NCBI GenBank assembly: GCA_028564925.1
Contig: CM053033.1
Span: 112,345,752-112,409,751 of the forward strand
Direction: 5' to 3'
From: Lithobates sylvaticus
Taxonomy: Eukaryota; Chordata; Amphibia; Anura; Ranidae
Length of the DNA: 64,000 bases
The position numbers and the translations under genes were made by a program. Of this stretch, positions 11,111 to 22,840 are shown piece by piece (the stretch's first letter is position 1; each line of letters opens with the position of its first letter). The notes under the pieces were generated by a model that saw nothing but the letters and a program-made list of their open reading frames with translations, searched no databases and was not told the DNA's origin.

Positions 11111-12127
11111 GTTGATAGCATATACAATTGGGCCACAAGTCATATTGTAATTGAATGCTAAAAATTACCTTTCCTTTTCAATCTGCAGCTCTGTCATTTT
11201 CTGTAAATTCAATGCAATATAGTTACCTGGAGGTGTAGAGAACACCCCCCAGATATGTCATTACTTGTTTGTGTGATTGGCTCACTGATTTTCCCAGAAG
11301 TCTGCACTAAGATACAAGTCAGATTTTGAGCATTCCCTGCAACAAAAATGTTATTTAAAGGGATGCAGACCCAGGGAAATCTGGTCTAAAGGGATGCAGA
11401 CCCTGCAGCTTTCCTCATTAGAGCCCTGCAGTTGCAGCAGCTGACTGATAATTATAAAACCACTCCCATACAGAGTCATGAGCACATGGACACAGACAAA
11501 CACACAGCTATTTCTTCAGAATAACAAAAGGTATGACTCTGCAACAAAGTTTTGTAAAACCCTTGCTATGTACATAGATCACCCAGAAATGTTTTCCTTT
11601 CACATAAAATGACAAACCATTCTAGTGCTTTATAAACACAGTGTGAGCACCATGGAATGCATTCGCATAAAGATTCATCCAATTGGCAGGATTCAAGCTA
11701 TGTATAGGACATTCTGTGTATCACCTGAGGCCAGTGAGATGAAACAAATCCTCCTACATCAATTGTACCTGTTTATCTGCAGCCACCTTTTCCCCTACAT
11801 TCATTCAATGTGCAGAATTTACACAATATCTCTCAGCTATGAAAAGCAGGGGGCAAAGCTGAAGTTACATCAGTTAAAGCAGCTGATTGGAGGGAAGGGA
11901 CACACTCCCCTTCCACAGCTAAGGCTGTCAATCTGCAGGAGGTCCCTCCGCTGTCACCATTTTTCTATTGTTGTCAGGAAAACTTGTCAGAAATGACTCA
12001 TGCTGATAGCAGAGGAACGAGGCAGCAGACAGAAATGACACGTAGTGGTCTGGATTAAGACAAGCACACACTACAGAGAGATAGTCTTTGTTCATTTTTT
12101 TCATATCTGAGGTTTACAACCACTTAA
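11106..12127 (+). repeat. Dispersed repeat, copy 1, ending in a GGTTTACAACCACTTAA terminus
   Basis: 11106-11535 matches 57450-57808 in the same orientation. Shared blocks include CATATTGTAATTGAATG, GTCTGCACTAAGATACAAGT, GGATGCAGACCCTGCA and ACACAGACAAACACACAG. The right part ends GAGGTTTACAACCACTTAA at 12127, an inverse of the TTAAAGTGG-type MITE start. Another TTAA followed by AAGGGATGCAGACCC lies at 11355. A MITE family is likely. It is non-coding. Confidence 0.55.
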
Positions 12128-12674
12128 ATCTGATTTTTGGCATTCAGCCAGGGAGCCAAACGAACAAAACTGAACCCATTCCCTCATCCATGTGGGGTAG
12201 CACCTAGCCATGAAGGCATGCTCACCAATGCCCAGGACCAGATGGAGGTCGCGGTCATGTGAGAAATCAAACATTAAAGCAATCCCTGACTCAGAGATCA
12301 GCCACTTGTGTGCAGCAATAATGTACAGAGTTCTTTTGAGATGTTTTGTCCCATGACACTACGCACTAGTAACTGATGTATGTTTGCATTTGGAGGGAGG
12401 TGCAGAGCCTTCGCCCACTCTCCCCATCCAGCATACCTCTGTTACCTCACTCCCTGTAACAGAATAGAGTTCCGCCGAGCACATAGCGGGCCCCATGCAT
12501 GCCCTGTTTGCTTCTCGTACCTAGCGATTAGGCCTTAGATCTCCTTAACACTAGTCTGCTCCTAGTGACCGGAGGAGACAGACAGCTAGGGAAGGAGACG
12601 GTTGCTGTAGCTGTTCTTGCCTATGTTTACTCATTGCAACTGTCTCCTTTTCCTTGCCTTGCAAGTTAACCTTT
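12128..12674. other. No gene seen
   Basis: About 550 bp of mixed sequence without recognisable repeats, protein-like frames or RNA genes. Confidence 0.35.
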
Positions 12675-13164
12675 TGTAGTGGTGTTACACATACCCCATA
12701 GTGCTTTTACAGAGCCAGATTCTGAGCAATATGCCAAGACCCAATATGCACCCCTTTGAATAACTTCGGACCAGGCTCAAAGCAGTTGAAACTATTTACT
12801 GTAGACTTGACGTAACAGATGCAACATGGTAAAGCGTCCTTTCCCCAACACCAATTACGGCTGCCCTAGAATACCTGCGTAGGTAAAGTCCTTTGGGATG
12901 AAGTCCATACTTGGAAAATCCAGAGTGGTAGTGTCCATAACAACGGTGTCCTGACAAGTAGGCGTCCCTGTAGCGGACAACAGCTCCCAGCAACCCCTTT
13001 CTTCAATAGTTCCCATTTTTTTTGTGGCACCTGAACCTTTCCCCTTTTATAATATACCGGATAGGAGACCGGACCCCAAAAAGCCCACAAACTAACCCAG
13101 GGAAGGTGGCAAAACATTACTCCTTCTCCCTGATTTGGGAAGCTGAGCTGGCTAGCTAACTACA
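12675..13164 (-). mobile_element. Candidate solo LTR
   Basis: The termini TGTAG at 12675 and CTACA ending at 13164 are an inverted pair. On the minus strand TATATTATAAAAGG near 13040 would be a TATA box about 125 bp inside. I see no direct target duplication (CCTTT against GTAGG), so this stays weak. Confidence 0.25.
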
Positions 13165-13224
13165 GTAGGCATCCTGCCTACACACAGAGGTAGATGGGGG
13201 AATCCTCTCTGCCGTGCTATTATA

Positions 13225-13256
13225 TTCTGACAGCGGAGACTCCTCCGCTGTCAGAA
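13225..13256. repeat. Perfect 14-bp hairpin
   Basis: TTCTGACAGCGGAG (13225-13238) and CTCCGCTGTCAGAA (13243-13256) are exact inverted repeats with a 4-nt loop. Probably part of an old MITE. No T tract follows. Confidence 0.6.
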
Positions 13257-13560
13257 CATACAGATCAGTCTTGCAGCCATTGGCTGCAGCCGCTGATCAA
13301 GCTCCTTGTATGTGACATGGGTGGAACAGAAGCTGAATGGTAGATCCACCTCTGTTCAACTGCAAGGCAACACATGAATCAAAATGCAGCCAGTCTCTGC
13401 TGAACTGGATGAACTTTGATCCATCTATGGCCACCATTAGTTTGAAGATTGCAGGGTTTAATCTTGATAGTACAGTAGCAACTGTTTTTACGTTTGGTCA
13501 AATCTTTGTGTTTTTATTTTTTAATTTTCTTTAATACAAAAAAAAGCAAAAAAATTAAAA

Positions 13561-13918
13561 TAAAGTAGAACTAAAGGCAAAATTTTTTTTCCATTTTGGA
13601 TAGAATGAAATAGGGTTATGCCCCCTGTCAGTTTATTTTTTGCCATCTGTGTCCCATTGGGGATATTTCCTTTCGTTTCCTGTTCCATAGCCAAAACAGG
13701 AGAGGAAATCCCTCCAAAATTAGGGAATCCCTAATTGTCACCAGAACTAGTGTCCCTATTGGATGATTTCCTCCATCTCTGTTCTGGTTATAACCCCAAA
13801 TTTTTGATTTTATTTCACTTTCACTCCTGGTGATACCAGTACACCCGACAAACAGAGAGTAAATGTTCTTAACAGGGATCACAGACAGCAATAAAAGACT
13901 GACAGGTGTTCTAATCTG
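13561..13918 (+). mobile_element. Half of a palindromic MITE (TAAAGTAGAACTAAAGGC type)
   Basis: Starts TAAAGTAGAACTAAAGGCAA, continues through TTGCCATCTGTGTCCCATTG and imperfect internal inverted repeats (CAAAACAGGAGAGG, AGGGAATCCCTAATT), and stops abruptly at 13918. The opposite terminus is absent. It is non-coding. Confidence 0.5.
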
Positions 13919-15165
13919 GGGGTCCCCAACCACCGGGCCGTGGCCACTCTGCAGCCAGGCTGCAAAGGCCGCTCTGTCACATGTGCAGCGGGCAAGCAGG
14001 CCGGCGGGCAGGCAAACGAGCAGAGAGATGACATCATCTCTCACCGCCCGCCCCGCATCACCGCAGCCGAAGACTGCTCTGTTATGTGCAGCCAGGAAGA
14101 GCAGAGAGATTGCATCATCTCTCACCGCCCACCCTCACTCTGGGACTCAGCCAATGCGCATGTTTCAGTTTCTCGCTTGGATGCTAAAAAGCTGGGGAGA
14201 GACTGCGAGAAGCCTCTTTCTCTGCTGTCATTGTAGCCTGCAAACAAATTGCTTTTACATTTAAAAAAGTGACAAGCTGCATCTGGTATTTTTTGGTGGC
14301 AGGCAACAGTGGAAAGCTTCAGCTGGTGGCAGGATAGTGACAATTCACATCTGGTGGCAGGCGATGTGGCGAGTAAAAATCCACATCTGGTGGGGGGGCG
14401 GGGACATGGCAAGTGACAATCCACATATGGTGGCAGGTGACATGGCAAGTGACAAGCTGCATCTGGTAGCAGTCAATGTGAAAAGTGACAAGCTGTATCT
14501 AGTAGCAGGCGATGTGGCAAGTGACAAGCTGCATCTGAAGGCAGGTGACGTGATAGGTGACAAGCTGCATCTGGTGGCAGGTGATCTGGCAAGTGACAAG
14601 CTGAATCTGAAGGCAGGGGACATGATAAGTGACAAGCTGAATCTGAAGGCAGGGGACATGATAAGTGACAAGCTGAATCTGAAGGCAGGGGACATGATAA
14701 GTGACAAGCTGCATCTCGTAGCAGGCGACGTGGAAAGTGAAAAGCTGCATCTGGTAGCAGGGAACGTGGCAAGTGACAAGCTGCATCTGAAGGCAGGCGA
14801 CGTGGCAAGTGACAAGCTGCATCTGGTGGCAGGTGATGTGGCAAGTGACAAGCTGCATCTGGTGGCAGGCGACGTGGAAAGTGATAAGCTGCATCTGGTA
14901 GCAGGTGACGTGGCAAGTGACAAGTTGCATCTGGTGGAAGGCGACATGGCAAGTGACAAGATGCATCTGGTGATAAGTGCATCTGGTGGCAGGCAATGTG
15001 GCAAGTGACAAGCTGCATCTGGTGGCAAGTGACATACTCAGGGCTCTCACTGATTCTGCATTGTGGTGAGTTGAACTATTTCATATTTATATTTATTACA
15101 ATGTAATAGAAATAATGCACTTTAATCATCCTGACACCATATCAACCATGGTGCCGTGATGTTTG
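13919..15165 (+). mobile_element. Old hAT-like non-autonomous element containing a 36-bp minisatellite
   Basis: Starts GGGGTCCCCAACCACCGGGC, a block seen at the ends of hAT elements in many vertebrates. It ends near TGTAATAGAAATAATGCACT and the ATCATCCTGACACC stretch. No target duplication could be defined. The middle is taken over by a 36-bp tandem repeat. Family assignment is from memory of the terminal blocks and is uncertain. Confidence 0.4.
14330..15035. repeat. 36-bp minisatellite, about 19 units
   Basis: Unit AAGTGACAAGCTGCATCTGG followed by TGGCAGGTGATGTGGC, with variants. Because 36 is a multiple of 3, four different frames stay open for 180-227 codons (12-residue repeats such as SDKLHLVAGDVA on plus and LPPDAACHLPRR on minus). 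None has a promoter, codon bias or known domain; treat as non-coding. Confidence 0.9.
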
Positions 15166-15177
15166 AAGCTCCAACAA

Positions 15178-15361
15178 TGAATGCTCAAAAGAAAATACAT
15201 ATCAGTGAATAAGAAACAAACTGAATTGTTTCAAAAAGCAGTTAAAAAAACCCCCAAAAAACTGTTCATGTGTTCCTTTCAACAAACGATGCATTGACTT
15301 AGCTTATATCCTCCACCTCCATGTGTAAGAAATAATTACAGATAAAGGTGCTCATAAAAAT
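15178..15361 (-). repeat. Dispersed repeat tail, inverse of 38152-38325
   Basis: The reverse complement matches 38152-38325 with a few mismatches: TTTATGAGCACCTTTATCTG, TTGTTGAAA/GGAACACATGAAC and CACTGATATTTATTTTC-like blocks. At 38152 the same sequence follows a palindromic, hammerhead-like core, so this looks like a solo tail of that family. Confidence 0.6.
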
Positions 15362-15481
15362 TGGTAATAAGTGTCCCCTTCCTTCTCTGAGCTGGCTGCT
15401 CAGCTGTCGGCTAATTGCCAGCTCCTATCTCTCCACAGCTACTCACCTGTTGATGATACCCTGCTTATCAGACCTTCCTAC

Positions 15482-15549
15482 TTAAAGTGGATGTAAACCC
15501 ACTCTCATCCTTTCTAAACTACTGCAATATTGGTTATCTAGAAGGATAT
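15482..15549. mobile_element. Left part of a TTAA MITE split by the chromovirus
   Basis: TTAAAGTGGATGTAAACCCA at 15482 forms an inverted pair with GGCTTACATCCATTTTAA ending at 22840. The part after the inserted retroelement is 22264-22840, so the MITE was about 645 bp with TTAA ends. Confidence 0.7.
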
Positions 15550-16729
15550 TGTCAGAGGTACTCACCCGGGCCGATATGCTGAGAGCTGCTCCCCTTGCGA
15601 CTAAGCGCACGATGCCTCTGGAGTGGGTACAGAGGACACCGGGCTCAAAGATGCACGGGTTGCCAGCAGGAGTGTAGCAGGTGGTGTGCAGTAGCGTCGT
15701 AGACCAGGAGAGGCTGAAGCTGCACTGGGAGTAGACACCTGGCAGGATTGTGATCAGGTAGAGGTTGCAGAGGTACCAACACGTATACTGAAGGAGGACC
15801 CTCGGGAGCATAAGAGAACTGCAAGTCCAGAACACTGAGCGGGAGATAGTCCAGCAAGCAGGCCGAGGGTCAAACACAGGCAACCAGGCAGTAGAAGTAT
15901 CCAAAGGCAAGCCGGGGGTCAAACACAGGTAAGTAACTCAGAGAATGTCCAGGAGGCAAGCCGGGGGTCAAGCACAGGTAATCAAGCAGTAGAGGTGTCC
16001 AGAAGGTAAGCCAGGGGTCAAACACAGGTAAGTAACTCAGAGAATGTCCAGTAGGCAAGCCGGGGGTCAAGCACAGGTAATCAGGCAGTAGAGGTGTCCA
16101 AAAGGCAAGCCGAGGGTCAAACACAGGTAAGTAACTCAGAGGAAGTCCAGTAGGCAGGCCGAGGGTCAAACACAGGTAATCAGGCAGAGAGGTATCCAGG
16201 AAGCAAGCCAGAGGTCAAACACAGGTAAGTAACTCACGGAAGGACCGGTAGACAGGCCGAGGGTCAAGCACGGGTAATCAAGCAGTAGAGGAATCCAGGA
16301 AGCAAGCCAGGGGTTCAAACACAGGTAGAAGCGGTAGCGGTAGTCAGGAGGATTCCGGGTCGGCACTGGTAGTCAGGTAGATGCAGGGTACAGGGTACAG
16401 GATACAGGATACAGGATACAGGATACTGGACTGGAGACAGGACTCAGAAGAGACAACAAACCAGCAATTTGGAAGCGGACAGGGAAGGCCTTTTATAGGC
16501 CAGGTAACTGGTCAGGTGGGATACCCGGACGAGTGCGCATGCGCACTCGTCTTCCGTCAGCGCCGCGCACAGTGGTGAGGCGTACTGGCTGGGTTGTGAC
16601 AGATACCCGAGAGCCGCGGACCCGCGCATGCGCACCTGTTACCCGGCGTACCTGTAAACCTCGTTGCGCCGCTCTACCGCGCGTGCGCAGCCCTGGAACC
16701 CGGCGGAGAGACCTGGTATTTCCCTGACA
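15550..16729 (-). repeat. 3-prime LTR of the chromovirus
   Basis: 1180 bp, TG...CA ends. It contains a tandem block (about 15850-16330, unit about 90 bp, GGCAAGCCGGGGGTCAAACA-like), a short GGATACA run (16395-16430) and a CpG-rich region with GTGCGCATGCGCAC. A polypurine tract borders it (minus strand, 16730-16743). Confidence 0.95.
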
Positions 16730-16749
16730 GTGCCCCCCTCCTAAGGGCA

Positions 16750-19700
16750 GCCTCCGGATGCCCACTTCAGGATGTCTTTGGTGATATTCCCGGATTAAGC
16801 GGGGGGCATGAATGTTTTCGGATGGCTCCCAGGAGCAGTCTTCTGGGGGATACCCCTTCCATTTAACAAGATATTGGACCTGCCCTCTTCTTCTTCGGAG
16901 ATCCAGAATTTTCTCAACCTCGAATTCTTCCTCTCCTTGGATGGTGATGGGAGGAGGAAGTGGCGTTTGCCTATCAGGGAAAGAATTAGCAATTATGGGT
17001 TTCAGCAAAGAGGCATGAAAAACTGGGTGAATCCTATAGGAACTGGGGAGATCTAGTTCAAAGGCCACTGGGTTGATCACCCTCTTGACCTCAAAGGGGC
17101 CGATGAACCTGGGACCCAATTTCCGAGAAGGACAAGGGAGTTTTAAATTAGCGGTTGATAACCAAACTTTCTCAACAATCTGGAAAGGCGGACATTCCTT
17201 CCTGCCCCGGTTGTATTGTACCTCATAACCCTTCTGTGCTTCCTTCATGGCCTGTTGGATCCGGGTGAAGTTGTCTTGGATACTTTTGACTAGGTCCTGT
17301 GCAGCTGGAGTAGGGACGTCTGGAATGGAATCTGGAAGAAAAGAAGGGTGATAACCGTAGTTTGCCCAGAAGGGCGTCTGATTAATGGCAGAATGCAAAG
17401 AATTATTGTAGGCAAACTCCGCGTAGGGTAGTAAGCCTGACCAGTCATCTTGGGAGTAAGAGCAAAAACACCTCAGGTATTGCTCGAGGGTTTGATTCGT
17501 GCGTTCAGTTTGACCGTTGGATTGGGGGTGATATGCTGAAGACATGGAAGTCCTGATTTCAAGGGATTTGCATAGATCTCTCCAGAACCTAGAGGTGAAC
17601 TGTACCCCTCGGTCCGAGGTGATGTTAGCTGGAACTCCGTGTAACCTTATAATTTCCCTGATGAAGATGTCAGTGGTAGCGGAAGCCGAGGGAGTACCTT
17701 TCATGGGTAGGAAGTGAGCCATCTTTGAGAGACGGTCAATGACAACCAGAATCGTGGTGAAGGAATCTGAAGGGGGTAAATCCACGATGAAGTCCATGGA
17801 AATCTCCTTCCATGGACGTTCCGGGACAGATAATGGACGTAACAGACCCCAGGATTTAGTGTTGGACCCCTTGTTCCTTTGACAAATGTTGCAAGAGAGA
17901 ACGTATTCCTGACAGTCTTTTCTCCAGCCCGGCCACCAGTAAGATCGACCTACCAAGTCCACTGTTTTCTGTACTCCAAAATGGCCGGACATCTTGTGGT
18001 CATGAAGGGTCTGCAGAACTTGGGAGTCTGACAGGAGGAGGGACAAAGATTCGGGCATGGGCCCAGAGTAAATCCTGCTTCCTTTCAAGAAAAGGTAATG
18101 TGGGAGAAGAGAACTGGTTGGAAGCCTGTTTGAGGGCTGTGGTTAAGTCAGGCTGAATGGCATGGAGAAAATTGTGGGCGGACAGGATAGTAGCAGGTTC
18201 TTTCGAGGATTCAGTGTCCAGAAACATACGGGATAAGGCATCCGCCTTGCCATTCTTGGAGCCAGGACGGTAAGTGATGTGGAAATTAAATCGGGAGAAG
18301 AACAAGGCCCAGCGGGCCTGTCTGGGTCTAAGGCGTTTTGCAGCCCTGAGGTACTCCAAATTGCGGTGGTCAGTGAAGATGAGAATGGGTTGGGAAGCTC
18401 CTTCAAGCAGGTATCTCCATTCCTCGAGAGCGAATTTAATCGCAAGTAATTCCCGGTCGCCTACATCATAATTCTTTTCAGGGGGATTTAGTTTTCGGAG
18501 GAAAAGGCGACTGGGTGAAGGAGGGCCTTTGGGCCACTTCTCTGCGATAGGATTGCTCCTAAAGCAGAGTCTGAAGCGTCCACCTCTAGGACGTAAGGGA
18601 GTTCGGGGTCAGGGTGCTGTAAGATGGGTGCAGAAGAAAAGAGTTCCTTGAGCTTCTCAAAAGCGCTCTGCGCTTGGGGAGTCCACTGGAACTTAACTTG
18701 CTGGCGAGTCAGTTGGGTGATTGGGGACACAATGGCAGAAAATCCCTGAATGAACCGTCTATAAAAGTTGGCAAAGCCGATAAAACGTTGGACTGACCTC
18801 TTGTCCGTGGGAGCAGGCCAATCCTGGATGGCCTTCACTTTTTGGGGATCCATCAGTACTCCTCCGGTGGTTATGATGAAGCCCAGGAACTGGATGGTAT
18901 CGGTCTCGAACTCGCATTTCTCTCCTTTGACGTAGAGCCCGTGTTTGCGGAGGATGAGAAGAACTTTCCGGACATGTTGACGATGGGCTTCTAGGGAATC
19001 GGAGAAAATCAAGATATCATCAAGATATACAATGAGGAAGTTATCCAAATACTCACGAAAAATGTCATTGACAAGGTGCTGGAAGGTAGCTGGGGCATTA
19101 CAAAGTCCAAACGGCATGACCAGGTACTCAAAATGGCCGAATCTGGACCTAAAAGCCGTCTTCCATTCATCCCCAGAGCGTATTCTAACTAAATTGTAGG
19201 CCCCACGAAGATCCAGCTTGGTAAACACTTTGGCAGTCCTGAGCCGTTGAAAAAGTTCGGGAATGAGCGGAAGTGGGTACCTGTTCTTGATAGTAATTTT
19301 ATTGAGTTCCCTGTAATCTACACAGGGTCTGAGGGAACCGTCTTTTTTTTCAACAAAGAAGATCCCAGCCCCTGCTGGCGAAGAAGATGGTTGGATGAAC
19401 CCTTTGGCAAGATTCTCGTCGATATATACCCGTAGGGCTTCAAGCTCAGTTTCAGACAAAGGGAAAATCCTTCCGAAGGGGATCTCAGCCCCTGGTAGGA
19501 GATCAATCGGACAATCGTATGAGCGATGAGGGGGAAGAACTTCGGCCTTTTTTTCATCGAAGATGTCCATAAAGTCTTGGTAGGGTGTTGGGACGTGTTG
19601 CTGGTCCTTGGCACTGGGTTGCAAGGCAAGATGGGTGAGAGGTACTGCGGGTTGATCCGGAAGGCAGTGCTGCAAGCAGTAAGAGGAGGAGAACTCCACT

Positions 19701-21064
19701 TCCTTGTTGACCCAGTCAATCCGAGGGTTGTGAGCCAGTAGCCAGGGGTACCCCAGGATGATGGGGAACATGGGAGAATGGATAATGTCAAAACGTAAGA
19801 GTTCCTGATGACCTGATTTGGTGCAGGTCAGGATGGGAGCGGTTTCCTGGGTAACCGGTCCCGAGCAGGGTGGAGAGCCATCAGCTAGCTGGATCTGAAG
19901 AGGTTGTTTCTTGGTAGCTAAAGGGAGGTTCAGGTGTCGTGCCAGGGTCAGGTCCATGAAGCAACTGCAGGCTCCAGAGTCAAGGATGGCTCCCAACTGG
20001 AAAGACTCTCCCGCTACCTGTAGGGAGAGTGGAACGGACAGATGAAAATGCGGCACTTTAACAGAGTGTGAACTTGAGAGGGACCCAGAAGGACACTTAC
20101 TGGGTCTTATGGGGCATTTCTGTAGATAGTGCCCCGTGCCCCCACAGTAGAGGCAGAGGTTGGCTTGACGACGACGGAGCCTTTCTTCAGCAGATAGGGG
20201 GGACCGTGCCAGGCCCAGCTGCATGGGTTCCCCATGAGGAGGGGAGCGAGAGTTCCAAGAAAGAGAAGGTGCTGGAGGGACCCGGGGCATCGTCCAGGTG
20301 GGACGAGGGCTCTGCAGTCTCTCTGCTCGCCGTTCTCGTAGTCGACGGTCAAGTTTAATGACAAGTTGGCAGAGATCTGTGAAGGTACTTGGGATCTCTC
20401 CTCGAGCCAGTTCATCCTTTAATACCTCGGATAGCCCTAAACGGAATTGATATTTTAGGGCTGATTCGTTCCAGTCAGTATCAGCTGCCCATTTGCGGAA
20501 ATCTACTACATAGTCCTCTACAGGTCTTCTCCCCTGGGATAGGGTATGCAGGGTGGTTTCTGCTGTACCTGTGCGTTGGGAGTCCTCGTAGAGTGCTGCC
20601 ATAGCGGAAAAGAAAGTCTCTACAGAATTCAATTGTGGGCTTTTCTGTTCCATCAAATGGTGCGCCCAGGATTGAGGGTCATCAGAAAGGAGAGAGATGA
20701 TGAACCCTACTTTAGTGGATTCCAACTGGAAGGTCCTGGGTTGTAGGGCTAGGTGAAGCAAACAGGAGTTTTTAAAAGAGCGAAATTTCCTTCGGTCCCC
20801 GGAAAAACGTTCTGGTGTGGGGACCCTGGGATCAGGATGGGACACATCATAGGCAGGGAGAGCACCTCCAGGTGTTGATAGAAGAGTGGAGGTGCTGGCT
20901 ACCGGGGGTGACTGGTCCGCTTGGTTTGGGAATAAGGTCAGATGCTGAAGACGCCCCTCGATCTGAAAGTATCCATCCTGGAGGCGTTGTACAGCCTGGG
21001 TAAGGGTTGTCACCTGCTGGCATAAGGCCTCAAGGGGTGAACCAGCTCTGTCGGCCTCGGACAT
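16750..21064 (-). pseudogene. gag-pol region of the chromovirus (fossil)
   Basis: Parts in order on the minus strand: gag from 21064 with a CCHC knuckle near 20110-20160 (CLYCGGTGHYLQKC); protease with LDSGA near 19960-19990; reverse transcriptase with the YLDD box near 19010-19040 and MPFGLCNAPATF upstream; RNase H near 18540-18600; integrase with an HHCC zinc region near 17880-17960 and DDE blocks at about 17480-17800; chromodomain near 16800-16960 (VEKILDLRRRRGQVQYLVKW). A chromodomain at the integrase end places it with chromoviruses. The region looks nearly whole, with about one or two breaks. Confidence 0.9.
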
Positions 21065-21078
21065 TGGCTGGTTTGTAC

Positions 21079-22258
21079 TGTCAGAGGTACTCACCCGGGC
21101 CGATATGCTGAGAGCTGCTCCCCTTGCGACTAAGCGCACGATGCCTCTGGAGTGGGTACAGAGGACACCGGGCTCAAAGATGCACGGGTTGCCAGCAGGA
21201 GTGTAGCAGGTGGTGTGCAGTAGCGTCGTAGACCAGGAGAGGCTGAAGCTGCACTGGGAGTAGACACCTGGCAGGATTGTGATCAGGTAGAGGTTGCAGA
21301 GGTACCAACACGTATACTGAAGGAGGACCCTCGGGAGCATAAGAGAACTGCAAGTCCAGAACACTGAGCGGGAGATAGTCCAGCAAGCAGGCCGAGGGTC
21401 AAACACAGGCAACCAGGCAGTAGAAGTATCCAAAGGCAAGCCGGGGGTCAAACACAGGTAAGTAACTCAGAGAATGTCCAGGAGGCAAGCCGGGGGTCAA
21501 GCACAGGTAATCAAGCAGTAGAGGTGTCCAGAAGGTAAGCCAGGGGTCAAACACAGGTAAGTAACTCAGAGAATGTCCAGTAGGCAAGCCGGGGGTCAAG
21601 CACAGGTAATCAGGCAGTAGAGGTGTCCAAAAGGCAAGCCGAGGGTCAAACACAGGTAAGTAACTCAGAGGAAGTCCAGTAGGCAGGCCGAGGGTCAAAC
21701 ACAGGTAATCAGGCAGAGAGGTATCCAGGAAGCAAGCCAGAGGTCAAACACAGGTAAGTAACTCACGGAAGGACCGGTAGACAGGCCGAGGGTCAAGCAC
21801 GGGTAATCAAGCAGTAGAGGAATCCAGGAAGCAAGCCAGGGGTTCAAACACAGGTAGAAGCGGTAGCGGTAGTCAGGAGGATTCCGGGTCGGCACTGGTA
21901 GTCAGGTAGATGCAGGGTACAGGGTACAGGATACAGGATACAGGATACAGGATACTGGACTGGAGACAGGACTCAGAAGAGACAACAAACCAGCAATTTG
22001 GAAGCGGACAGGGAAGGCCTTTTATAGGCCAGGTAACTGGTCAGGTGGGATACCCGGACGAGTGCGCATGCGCACTCGTCTTCCGTCAGCGCCGCGCACA
22101 GTGGTGAGGCGTACTGGCTGGGTTGTGACAGATACCCGAGAGCCGCGGACCCGCGCATGCGCACCTGTTACCCGGCGTACCTGTAAACCTCGTTGCGCCG
22201 CTCTACCGCGCGTGCGCAGCCCTGGAACCCGGCGGAGAGACCTGGTATTTCCCTGACA
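21079..22258 (-). repeat. 5-prime LTR of the chromovirus
   Basis: Same length and, by eye, the same sequence as 15550-16729. The gag start codon lies only about 15 nt inside this LTR, leaving almost no room for a tRNA primer-binding site. Self-priming, known in some chromoviruses of the Tf1/sushi group, is a possibility (inference). Confidence 0.9.
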
Positions 22259-22263
22259 GATAT

Positions 22264-22840
22264 ACATGCCCCCTGCATGTATACTTATCTGTCAAATGTC
22301 TCCCCTCTGTCTGCTATGAGACCCGAAAAACTGCAGATTTTGTGGGTGGGTCTGTTTTCCAGTGCTCAGTGGGTGGAGTCATGATGTCAGTAGACTCCCC
22401 GCCCACCTCTACACTTCACTTATCAACATGCATTTTCTCTTGTGTATTTATTACACTGAACTTCTGCTGTGATCACTAACATCCAGTCAAAACCCAGAAA
22501 AGTCCCCACATGACTTCCGCATGCCATATCATGCTGAAGTGTGGAACAGCCAATCCTTGCAGAGCTGCTGAAGAAAGGAGTGGGGGTGGAAATTAAAAAA
22601 ATAATGCATGTCTTAGGCTAGTGCACAAGATATGTAAATCACCTGTCAATCACAGCAAGGGGGAAGAGCGGACAAAGTTTTCACAGTTTGTCCGTTTTAT
22701 TTAACTGAAAAAAGATATGAGGATTGCTCAGAGCTATATTAACTCTTTGTGGCAAGACTGGGCACAGATGATCTGAAATCCCACACTCTATATTGTGCCA
22801 GACATAAAAAAATAATTTTTTTGGCTTACATCCATTTTAA
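22264..22840. mobile_element. Right part of the TTAA MITE split by the chromovirus
   Basis: Continues the MITE begun at 15482 and ends GGCTTACATCCATTTTAA with TTAA at 22837-22840. It contains no coding capacity and no tandem repeat. Confidence 0.7.

Larger units (their letters stand above)
15550..22258 (-). mobile_element. Ty3/gypsy chromovirus, nearly whole, young (fossil)
   Basis: A complete LTR retrotransposon of 6709 bp on the minus strand. It has two 1180-bp LTRs that look identical by eye (15550-16729 and 21079-22258), TGTCAG...CTGACA ends and a 5-bp GATAT target duplication (15545-15549, 22259-22263). Identical LTRs imply a recent insertion. The interior holds gag with a zinc knuckle, protease, reverse transcriptase, RNase H, integrase and a chromodomain. 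The coding region looks nearly whole with about one or two breaks. It interrupts a TTAA MITE (15482-22840). Confidence 0.95.

Noticed and set aside
12675-13164. Host promoter with TATATTATAAAAGG
   Set aside because: No coding region follows; TG...CA ends suggest an LTR, but without target duplication it stays a weak candidate.
13628-14264. Overlapping frames of 165 and 133 codons on opposite strands
   Set aside because: They span the junction of a MITE and a hAT-like element; no protein-like composition.
14337-15050. Protein with 12-residue repeats
   Set aside because: Open on both strands because the unit is 36 bp; a minisatellite effect.
15482-15922. Frames of 146 and 99 codons in the LTR, and the same frames at 21174-21895
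   Set aside because: They lie in the LTR tandem block and occur in both LTRs; they are not host genes.
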